Shown one piece after another: positions 7,171 to 16,537 of a stretch of 21,691 nt of DNA. The position numbers were made by a program, and so were the translations under genes. Within the stretch, counting starts at the first letter, position 1; each line of letters opens with the position of its first letter. The notes below the pieces were generated by a model. That model was not told where the DNA came from, did not search any database, and worked only from the letters and a program-made list of their open reading frames with translations. This DNA comes from Pyropia haitanensis. Taxonomy: Eukaryota; Rhodophyta; Bangiophyceae; Bangiales; Bangiaceae. The stretch covers positions 1-21,691 of the forward strand of contig SDUX01000143.1 in NCBI GenBank assembly GCA_008729055.1, read 5' to 3'.

Positions 7171-8361
7171 CAAGTACAAGTCAGCGGCGGGGGCGGCGGG
7201 GGTGGTGTCGGCGGCAGGTATTTGGTGGGGGATGACGCGGGGAGGGCGAGGACGGGCGCGGCGGGAGTGGTGGGGGGGGGCGGAGGTGTCGGCGGTGGTG
7301 GGTTTGGGTGGTGGTGGTGGTGTGGTGGCGGCGGCGTGGTGTTGGTGCCGAGGTGGGCGGGCGGTGTTGGCGACGGTCACGCACGTGGCGGGGTAGCTGG
7401 GGGGCTCCCCGGCCGTGTGCGTGGCCGGCGTTGTGGATGGCGGGGTGGTGGTGGCGGGGTGGTGGTGGTGGGGTGGTAGCTGCCGGGGTGGTGGTGGTGG
7501 GGTGGTGGTGGTGGTGGCTTGGTGGTGGTGGTGGGGTGGTGGCGGCGGCGTGGGGGTGGTGACGGACGTGGCGGGGCACTTTGGGACGGTGCCCCGTCGC
7601 GTCCTGGGTGGTGGGGGTTGGGGGGGGTGGGGGACCACGCCGACACGCCGCCGCCTCTGCCGCCACCGCCAGCTGCTGTCATTGCTGACTCGGCCATCGC
7701 TTCTCCCGCAGCTGCCGCTTGTGCCACTGCGTTTTTCTTTTTTTTTTTTTCAGCTGTTTTTTTTTTTTTTTTGTTTGGGTGTGGGCGCGGGGGGTGTGGG
7801 GAGCTGAGGGGAGGGGGGGGGGGGCGGCGGAGGAGGGCCAGAGCGGAGAGGCGGCTGAGGGGAGGGGCGTGATGGTGGCGGCGGCGGTGGCGGCGGCGGC
7901 GGCAAGGGCGGCGACAAGGGCAACACGGCGGCGGCGGCGGCGGCGGCAGCGGCAAGGGCGGCGGCGATGGCGGCGGCGGCGGCAAGGGCGGCGACAAGGG
8001 CAACACGGCGGCGGCGGCGGCGGCGGCAGCGGCAACGGCGGCGGCGATGGCGGCGACGGCGGCAAGGGCGGCGACAAGGGCAACACGGCGGCGGCGGCGG
8101 CGGCAGCGGCAAGGGCGGCGGCGATGGCGGCGGCGGCGGCAAGGGCGGCGACAAGGGCAACACGGCGGCGGCGGCGGCGGCGGCAGCGGCAACGGCGGCG
8201 GCGATGGCGGCGACGGCGGCAAGGGCGGCGACAAGGGCAACACGGCGGCGGCGGCGGCGGCGGCAGCGTCAACGGCGGCGGCGATGGCGGCGACGGCGGC
8301 AAGGGCGTTGACAAGGGCAACACGGCGGCGGCGGCGGCGGCGGCAGCGGCAAGAGCGGCGG
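7171..8361. repeat. array unit 1, 1191 bp, 6-copy cluster
   Basis: Spacer type A (GTGTTGGTGCC; ACCACGCCGACAC). CAG between the oligo-T tracts is at 7751. The cluster runs 7869-8361, with CAAGGGCAAC at 7915, 7995, 8075, 8152, 8232 and 8312; the third interval is 77 bp because one CGG is missing. No single-base irregularities are seen. Confidence 0.95.
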
Positions 8362-9236
8362 CAAGTACAAGTCAGCGGCGGGGGCGGCGGGGGTGGTGTC
8401 GGCGGCAGGTATTTGGTGGGGGATGACGCGGGGAGGGCGAGGACGGGCGCGGCGGGAGTGGTGGGGGGGGGGCGGAGGTGTCGGCGGTGGTGGGTTTGGG
8501 TGGTGGTGGTGGTGTGGTGGCGGCGGCGTGGTGTTGGTGCCGAGGTGGGCGGGCGGTGTTGGCGACGGTCACGCACGTGGCGGGGTAGCTGGGGGGCTCC
8601 CCGGCCGTGTGCGTGGCCGGCGTTGTGGATGGCGGGGTGGTGGTGGCGGGGTGGTGGTGGTGGGGTGGTAGCTGCCGGGGTGGTGGTGGTGGGGTGGTGG
8701 TGGTGGTGGCTTGGTGGTGGTGGTGGGGTGGTGGCGGCGGCGTGGGGGTGGTGACGGACGTGGCGGGGCACTTTGGGACGGTGCCCCGTCGCGTCCTGGG
8801 TGGTGGGGGTTGGGGGGGGTGGGGGACCACGCCGACACGCCGCCGCCTCTGCCGCCACCGCCAGCTGCTGTCATTGCTGACTCGGCCATCGCTTCTCCCG
8901 CAGCTGCCGCTTGTGCCACTGCGTTTTTCTTTTTTTTTTTTCAGCTGTTTTTTTTTTTTTTTTTGTTTGGGTGTGGGCGCGGGGGGTGTGGGGAGCTGAG
9001 GGGAGGGGGGGGGGGGCGGCGGAGGAGGGCCAGAGCGGAGAGGCGGCTGAGGGGAGGGGCGTGATGGTGGCGGCGGCGGTGGCGGCGGCGGCGGCAAGGG
9101 CGGCGACAAGGGCAACACGGCGGCGGCGGCGGCGGCGGCAGCGTCAACGGCGGCGGCGATGGCGGCGGCGGCGGCAAGGGCGTTGACAAGGGCAACACGG
9201 CGGCGGCGGCGGCGGCGGCAGCGGCAAGAGCGGCGG
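8362..9236. repeat. array unit 2, 875 bp, 2-copy cluster
   Basis: Spacer type A. Oligo-T CAG at 8942. The cluster (9061-9236) has only two 80-bp copies, at 9107 and 9187. Units 2 and 3 together (2065 bp) repeat as units 4 and 5. Confidence 0.95.
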
Positions 9237-10426
9237 CAAGTACAAGTCAGCGGCGGGGGCGGCGGGGGTGGTGTCGGCGGCAGGTATTTGGTGGGGGATG
9301 ACGCGGGGAGGGCGAGGACGGGCGCGGCGGGAGTGGTGGGGGGGGGGCGGAGGTGTCGGCGGTGGTGGGTTTGGGTGGTGGTGGTGGTGTGGTGGCGGCG
9401 GCGTGGTGTTGGTGCCGAGGTGGGCGGGCGGTGTTGGCGACGGTCACGCACGTGGCGGGGTAGCTGGGGGGCTCCCCGGCCGTGTGCGTGGCCGGCGTTG
9501 TGGATGGCGGGGTGGTGGTGGCGGGGTGGTGGTGGTGGGGTGGTAGCTGCCGGGGTGGTGGTGGTGGGGTGGTGGTGGTGGTGGCTTGGTGGTGGTGGTG
9601 GGGTGGTGGCGGCGGCGTGGGGGTGGTGACGGACGTGGCGGGGCACTTTGGGACGGTGCCCCGTCGCGTCCTGGGTGGTGGGGGTTGGGGGGGGTGGGGG
9701 GCCACGCCAACACGCCGCCGCCTCTGCCGCCACCGCCAGCTGCTGTCATTGCTGACTCGGCCATCGCTTCTCCCGCAGCTGCCGCTTGTGCCACTGCGTT
9801 TTTCTTTTTTTTTTTTCAGCTGTTTTTTTTTTTTTTTTGTTTGGGTGTGGGCGCGGGGGGTGTGGGGAGCTGAGGGGAGGGGGGGGGGGCGGCGGAGGAG
9901 GGCCAGAGCGGAGAGGCGGCTGAGGGGAGGGGCGTGATGGTGGCGGCGGCGGTGGCGGCGGCGGCGGCAAGGGCGGCGACAAGGGCAACACGGCGGCGGC
10001 GGCGGCGGCGGCAGCGGCAAGGGCGGCGGCGATGGCGGCGGCGGCGGCAAGGGCGGCGACAAGGGCAACACGGCGGCGGCGGCGGCGGCGGCAGCGGCAA
10101 CGGCGGCGGCGATGGCGGCGACGGCGGCAAGGGCGGCGACAAGGGCAACACGGCGGCGGCGGCGGCGGCAGCGGCAAGGGCGGCGGCGATGGCGGCGGCG
10201 GCGGCAAGGGCGGCGACAAGGGCAACACGGCGGCGGCGGCGGCGGCGGCAGCGGCAACGGCGGCGGCGATGGCGGCGACGGCGGCAAGGGCGGCGACAAG
10301 GGCAACACGGCGGCGGCGGCGGCGGCGGCAGCGTCAACGGCGGCGGCGATGGCGGCGACGGCGGCAAGGGCGTTGACAAGGGCAACACGGCGGCGGCGGC
10401 GGCGGCGGCAGCGGCAAGAGCGGCGG
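9237..10426. repeat. array unit 3, 1190 bp, 6-copy cluster
   Basis: Spacer type A-prime: GCCACGCCAACAC at about 9701 instead of ACCACGCCGACAC, shared only with unit 5. Oligo-T CAG at 9817. The cluster (9934-10426) has copies at 9980, 10060, 10140, 10217, 10297 and 10377, again with a 77-bp third interval. Confidence 0.95.
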
Positions 10427-11302
10427 CAAGTACAAGTCAGCGGCGGGGGCGGCGGGGGTGGTGTCGGCGGCAGGTATTTGGTGGGGGATGACGCGGGGAG
10501 GGCGAGGACGGGCGCGGCGGGAGTGGTGGGGGGGGGGCGGAGGTGTCGGCGGTGGTGGGTTTGGGTGGTGGTGGTGGTGTGGTGGCGGCGGCGTGGTGTT
10601 GGTGCCGAGGTGGGCGGGCGGTGTTGGCGACGGTCACGCACGTGGCGGGGTAGCTGGGGGGCTCCCCGGCCGTGTGCGTGGCCGGCGTTGTGGATGGCGG
10701 GGTGGTGGTGGCGGGGTGGTGGTGGTGGGGTGGTAGCTGCCGGGGTGGTGGTGGTGGGGTGGTGGTGGTGGTGGCTTGGTGGTGGTGGTGGGGTGGTGGC
10801 GGCGGCGTGGGGGTGGTGACGGACGTGGCGGGGCACTTTGGGACGGTGCCCCGTCGCGTCCTGGGTGGTGGGGGTTGGGGGGGGTGGGGGACCACGCCGA
10901 CACGCCGCCGCCTCTGCCGCCACCGCCAGCTGCTGTCATTGCTGACTCGGCCATCGCTTCTCCCGCAGCTGCCGCTTGTGCCACTGCGTTTTTCTTTTTT
11001 TTTTTTCAGCTGTTTTTTTTTTTTTTTTTGTTTGGGTGTGGGCGCGGGGGGTGTGGGGAGCTGAGGGGAGGGGGGGGGGGGGCGGCGGAGGAGGGCCAGA
11101 GCGGAGAGGCGGCTGAGGGGAGGGGCGTGATGGTGGCGGCGGCGGTGGCGGCGGCGGCGGCAAGGGCGGCGACAAGGGCAACACGGCGGCGGCGGCGGCG
11201 GCGGCAGCGTCAACGGCGGCGGCGATGGCGGCGACGGCGGCAAGGGCGTTGACAAGGGCAACACGGCGGCGGCGGCGGCGGCGGCAGCGGCAAGAGCGGC
11301 GG
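10427..11302. repeat. array unit 4, 876 bp, 2-copy cluster
   Basis: Spacer type A. Oligo-T CAG at 11007. The two-copy cluster (11127-11302) differs from that of unit 2 by GACGGCGG versus GCGGCGG in the last copy, so the two dimers are not strictly identical. Confidence 0.95.
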
Positions 11303-12493
11303 CAAGTACAAGTCAGCGGCGGGGGCGGCGGGGGTGGTGTCGGCGGCAGGTATTTGGTGGGGGATGACGCGGGGAGGGCGAGGACGGGCGCGGCGGGAGT
11401 GGTGGGGGGGGGCGGAGGTGTCGGCGGTGGTGGGTTTGGGTGGTGGTGGTGGTGTGGTGGCGGCGGCGTGGTGTTGGTGCCGAGGTGGGCGGGCGGTGTT
11501 GGCGACGGTCACGCACGTGGCGGGGTAGCTGGGGGGCTCCCCGGCCGTGTGCGTGGCCGGCGTTGTGGATGGCGGGGTGGTGGTGGCGGGGTGGTGGTGG
11601 TGGGGTGGTAGCTGCCGGGGTGGTGGTGGTGGGGTGGTGGTGGTGGTGGCTTGGTGGTGGTGGTGGGGTGGTGGCGGCGGCGTGGGGGTGGTGACGGACG
11701 TGGCGGGGCACTTTGGGACGGTGCCCCGTCGCGTCCTGGGTGGTGGGGGTTGGGGGGGGTGGGGGGCCACGCCAACACGCCGCCGCCTCTGCCGCCACCG
11801 CCAGCTGCTGTCATTGCTGACTCGGCCATCGCTTTCTCCCGCAGCTGCCGCTTGTGCCACTGCGTTTTTCTTTTTTTTTTTTCAGCTGTTTTTTTTTTTT
11901 TTTTGTTTGGGTGTGGGCGCGGGGGGTGTGGGGAGCTGAGGGGAGGGGGGGGGGGGCGGCGGAGGAGGGCCAGAGCGGAGAGGCGGCTGAGGGGAGGGGC
12001 GTGATGGTGGCGGCGGCGGTGGCGGCGGCGGCGGCAAGGGCGGCGACAAGGGCAACACGGCGGCGGCGGCGGCGGCGGCAGCGGCAAGGGCGGCGGCGAT
12101 GGCGGCGGCGGCGGCAAGGGCGGCGACAAGGGCAACACGGCGGCGGCGGCGGCGGCGGCAGCGGCAACGGCGGCGGCGATGGCGGCGACGGCGGCAAGGG
12201 CGGCGACAAGGGCAACACGGCGGCGGCGGCGGCGGCAGCGGCAAGGGCGGCGGCGATGGCGGCGGCGGCGGCAAGGGCGGCGACAAGGGCAACACGGCGG
12301 CGGCGGCGGCGGCGGCAGCGGCAACGGCGGCGGCGATGGCGGCGACGGCGGCAAGGGCGGCGACAAGGGCAACACGGCGGCGGCGGCGGCGGCGGCAGCG
12401 TCAACGGCGGCGGCGATGGCGGCGACGGCGGCAAGGGCGTTGACAAGGGCAACACGGCGGCGGCGGCGGCGGCGGCAGCGGCAAGAGCGGCGG
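11303..12493. repeat. array unit 5, 1191 bp, 6-copy cluster
   Basis: Spacer type A-prime (GCCACGCCAACAC at about 11766), as in unit 3. One extra T in GCTTTCTCCCGCAG near 11833. Oligo-T CAG at 11883. Cluster copies at 12047, 12127, 12207, 12284, 12364 and 12444. Confidence 0.95.
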
Positions 12494-13446
12494 CAAGTAC
12501 AAGTCAGCGGCGGGGGCGGCGGGGGTGGTGTCGGCGGCAGGTATTTGGTGGGGGATGACGCGGGGAGGGCGAGGACGGGCGCGGCGGGAGTGGTGGGGGG
12601 GGGGCGGAGGTGTCGGCGGTGGTGGGTTTGGGTGGTGGTGGTGGTGTGGTGGCGGCGGCGTGGTGTTGGTGCCGAGGTGGGCGGGCGGTGTTGGCGACGG
12701 TCACGCACGTGGCGGGGTAGCTGGGGGGCTCCCCGGCCGTGTGCGTGGCCGGCGTTGTGGATGGCGGGGTGGTGGTGGCGGGGTGGTGGTGGTGGGGTGG
12801 TAGCTGCCGGGGTGGTGGTGGTGGGGTGGTGGTGGTGGTGGCTTGGTGGTGGTGGTGGGGTGGTGGCGGCGGCGTGGGGGTGGTGACGGACGTGGCGGGG
12901 CACTTTGGGACGGTGCCCCGTCGCGTCCTGGGTGGTGGGGGTTGGGGGGGGTGGGGGACCACGCCGACACGCCGCCGCCTCTGCCGCCACCGCCAGCTGC
13001 TGTCATTGCTGACTCGGCCATCGCTTCTCCCGCAGCTGCCGCTTGTGCCACTGCGTTTTTCTTTTTTTTTTTTCAGCTGTTTTTTTTTTTTTTTTGTTTG
13101 GGTGTGGGCGCGGGGGGTGTGGGGAGCTGAGGGGAGGGGGGGGGGGGCGGCGGAGGAGGGCCAGAGCGGAGAGGCGGCTGAGGGGAGGGGCGTGATGGTG
13201 GCGGCGGCGGTGGCGGCGGCGGCGGCAAGGGCGGCGACAAGGGCAACACGGCGGCGGCGGCGGCGGCGGCAGCGTCAACGGCGGCGGCGATGGCGGCGGC
13301 GGCGGCAAGGGCGTTGACAAGGCAACACGGCGGCGGCGGCGGCGGCGGCAGCGTCAACGGCGGCGGCGATGGCGGCGACGGCGGCAAGGGCGTTGACAAG
13401 GGCAACACGGCGGCGGCGGCGGCGGCGGCAGCGGCAAGAGCGGCGG
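12494..13446. repeat. array unit 6, 953 bp, 3-copy cluster
   Basis: Spacer type A. Oligo-T CAG at 13074. The three-copy cluster starts at 13192, and two of its copies carry the terminal CGTTGAC variant. The first unpatterned single-base deletion in the array (GACAAGGCAAC) is at about 13320. Confidence 0.95.
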
Positions 13447-14397
13447 CAAGTACAAGTCAGCGGCGGGGGCGGCGGGGGTGGTGTCGGCGGCAGGTATTTG
13501 GTGGGGGATGACGCGGGGAGGGCGAGGACGGGCGCGGCGGGAGTGGTGGGGGGGGGGCGGAGGTGTCGGCGGTGGTGGGTTTGGGTGGTGGTGGTGGTGT
13601 GGTGGCGGCGGCGTGGTGGTGGTGCCGAGGTGGGCGGGCGGTGTTGGCGACGGTCACGCCACGTGGCGGGGTAGCTGGGGGGCTCCCCGGCCGTGTGCGT
13701 GGCCGGCGTTGTGGATGGCGGGGTGGTGGTGGCGGGGTGGTGGTGGTGGGGTGGTAGCTGCCGGGGTGGTGGTGGTGGGGTGGTGGTGGTGGTGGCTTGG
13801 TGGTGGTGGTGGGGTGGTGGCGGCGGCGTGGGGGTGGTGACGGACGTGGCGGGGCACTTTGGGACGGTGCCCCGTCGCGTCCTGGGTGGTGGGGGTTGGG
13901 GGGGTGGGGGACCACGCCGACACGCCGCCGCCTCTGCCGCCACCGCCAGCTGCTGTCATTGCTGACTCGGCCATCGCTTCTCCCGCAGCTGCCGCTTGTG
14001 CCACTGCGTTTTTCTTTTTTTTTTTTCAGCTGTTTTTTTTTTTTTTTTGTTTGGGTGTGGGCGCGGGGGGTGTGGGGAGCTGAGGGAGGGGGGGGGGCGG
14101 CGGAGGAGGGCCAGAGCGGAGAGGCGGCTGAGGGGAGGGGCGTGATGGTGGCGGCGGCGGTGGCGGCGGCGGCGGCAAGGGCGGCGACAAGGGCAACACG
14201 GCGGCGGCGGCGGCGGCGGCAGCTCAACGGCGGCGGCGATGGCGGCGGCGGCGGCAAGGGCGTTGACAAGGGCAACACGGCGGCGGCGGCGGCGGCGGCA
14301 GCGTCAACGGCGGCGGCGATGGCGGCGACGGCGGGCAAGGGCGTTGACAAGGGCAACACGGCGGCGGCGGCGGCGGCGGCAGCGGCAAGAGCGGCGG
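13447..14397. repeat. array unit 7, 951 bp, 3-copy cluster
   Basis: Spacer type B: GTGGTGGTGCC instead of GTGTTGGTGCC at about 13616, and a G7 instead of a G8 run at about 13898. Oligo-T CAG at 14027. Single-base irregularities at about 13650 (extra C), 14084, 14223 and 14333. Confidence 0.93.
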
Positions 14398-15589
14398 CAA
14401 GTACAAGTCAGCGGCGGGGGCGGCGGGGGTGGTGTCGGCGGCAGGTATTTGGTGGGGGATGACGCGGGGAGGGCGAGGACGGGCGCGGCGGGAGTGGTGG
14501 GGGGGGGGCGGAGGTGTCGGCGGTGGTGGGTTTGGGTGGTGGTGGTGGTGTGGTGGCGGCGGCGTGGTGGTGGTGCCGAGGTGGGCGGGCGGTGTTGGCG
14601 ACGGTCACGCACGTGGCGGGGTAGCTGGGGGGCTCCCCGGCCGTGTGCGTGGCCGGCGTTGTGGATGGCGGGGTGGTGGTGGCGGGGTGGTGGTGGTGGG
14701 GTGGTAGCTGCCGGGGTGGTGGTGGTGGGGTGGTGGTGGTGGTGGCTTGGTGGTGGTGGTGGGGTGGTGGCGGCGGCGTGGGGGTGGTGACGGACGTGGC
14801 GGGGCACTTTGGGACGGTGCCCCGTCGCGTCCTGGGTGGTGGGGGTTGGGGGGGTGGGGGACCACGCCGACACGCCGCCGCCTCTGCCGCCACCGCCAGC
14901 TGCTGTCATTGCTGACTCGGCCATCGCTTCTCCCGCAGCTGCCGCTTGTGCCACTGCGTTTTTTCTTTTTTTTTTTTCAGCTGTTTTTTTTTTTTTTTTT
15001 GTTTGGGTGTGGGCGCGGGGGGTGTGGGGAGCTGAGGGGAGGGGGGGGGGGGCGGCGGAGGAGGGCCAGAGCGGAGAGGCGGCTGAGGGGAGGGGCGTGA
15101 TGGTGGCGGCGGCGGTGGCCGGCGGCGGCGGCAAGGGCGGCGACAAGGGCAACACGGCGGCGGCGGCGGCGGCGGCAGCGGCAAGGGCGGCGGCGATGGC
15201 GGCGGCGGCGGCAAGGGCGGCGACAAGGGCAACACGGCGGCGGCGGCGGCGGCGGCAGCGGCAACGGCGGCGGCGATGGCGGCGACGGCGGCAAGGGCGG
15301 CGACAAGGGCAACACGGCGGCGGCGGCGGCGGCAGCGGCAAGGGCGGCGGCGATGGCGGCGGCGGCGGCAAGGGCGGCGACAAGGGCAACACGGCGGCGG
15401 CGGCGGCGGCGGCAGCGGCAACGGCGGCGGCGATGGCGGCGACGGCGGCAAGGGCGGCGACAAGGGCAACACGCGGCGGCGGCGGCGGCGGCAGCGTCAA
15501 CGGCGGCGGCGATGGCGGCGACGGCGGCAAGGGCGTTGACAAGGGCAACACGGCGGCGGCGGCGGCGGCGGCAGCGGCAAGAGCGGCGG
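14398..15589. repeat. array unit 8, 1192 bp, 6-copy cluster
   Basis: Spacer type B. Oligo-T CAG at 14978. Six copies at 15144, 15224, 15304, 15381, 15461 and 15540, keeping the 77-bp third interval seen in units 1, 3 and 5. Irregularities at about 15116 (extra C) and 15473 (missing G). Confidence 0.93.
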
Positions 15590-16537
15590 CAAGTACAAGT
15601 CAGCGGCGGGGGCGGCGGGGGTGGTGTCGGCGGCAGGTATTTGGTGGGGGATGACGCGGGGAGGCGAGGACGGGCGCGGCGGGAGTGGTGGGGGGGGGGC
15701 GGAGGTGTCGGCGGTGGTGGGTTTGGGTGGTGGTGGTGGTGTGGTGGCGGCGGCGTGGTGTTGGTGCCGAGGTGGGCGGGCGGTGTTGGCGACGGTCACG
15801 CACGTGGCGGGGTAGCTGGGGGGCTCCCCGGCCGTGTGCGTGGCCGGCGTTGTGGATGGCGGGGTGGTGGTGGCGGGTGGTGGTGGTGGGGTGGTAGCTG
15901 CCGGGGTGGTGGTGGTGGGGTGGTGGTGGTGGTGGCTTGGTGGTGGTGGTGGGGTGGTGGCGGCGGCGTGGGGGTGGTGACGGACGTGGCGGGGCACTTT
16001 GGGACGGTGCCCCGTCGCGTCCTGGGTGGTGGGGGTTGGGGGGGGTGGGGGACCACGCGACACGCCGCCGCCTCTGCCGCCACCGCCAGCTGCTGTCATT
16101 GCTGACTCGGCCATCGCTTCTCCCGCAGCTGCCGCTTGTGCCACTGCGTTTTTCTTTTTTTTTTTTCAGCTGTTTTTTTTTTTTTTTTGTTTGGGTGTGG
16201 GCGCGGGGGTGTGGGGAGCTGAGGGGAGGGGGGGGGGGGCGGCGGAGGAGGGCCAGAGCGGAGAGGCGGCTGAGGGGAGGGGCGTGATGGTGGCGGCGGC
16301 GGTGGCGGCGGCGGCGGCAAGGGCGGCGACAAGGGCAACACGGCGGCGGCGGCGGCGGCGGCAGCGGCAAGGGCGGCGGCGATGGCGGCGGCGGCGGCAA
16401 GGGCGGCGACAAGGGCAACACGGCGGCGGCGGCGGCGCGGCAGCGTCAACGGCGGCGGCGATGGCGGCGACGGCGGCAAGGGCGTTGACAAGGCAACACG
16501 GCGGCGGCGGCGGCGGCGGCAGCGGCAAGAGCGGCGG
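15590..16537. repeat. array unit 9, 948 bp, 3-copy cluster
   Basis: Spacer type A (it follows a 6-copy cluster). Oligo-T CAG at 16167. The three-copy cluster (16284-16537) has a first interval like that of a 6-copy cluster, unlike the clusters of units 6 and 7. Irregularities at about 15663, 15875, 16057, 16206, 16437 and 16491. Confidence 0.93.

Noticed and set aside
9247..10923. 558-codon minus-strand ORF (and similar 450-493-codon ones in other units)
   Set aside because: Same explanation: equivalent ORFs recur in each unit with different ends set by single-base indels. The 80-bp period rotates the frame, so no codon-level constraint is possible.
7171..16537. CRISPR array
   Set aside because: The repeats are adjacent or separated by near-identical spacers, the units are far too long, the spacers are not unique, and no cas genes are present.
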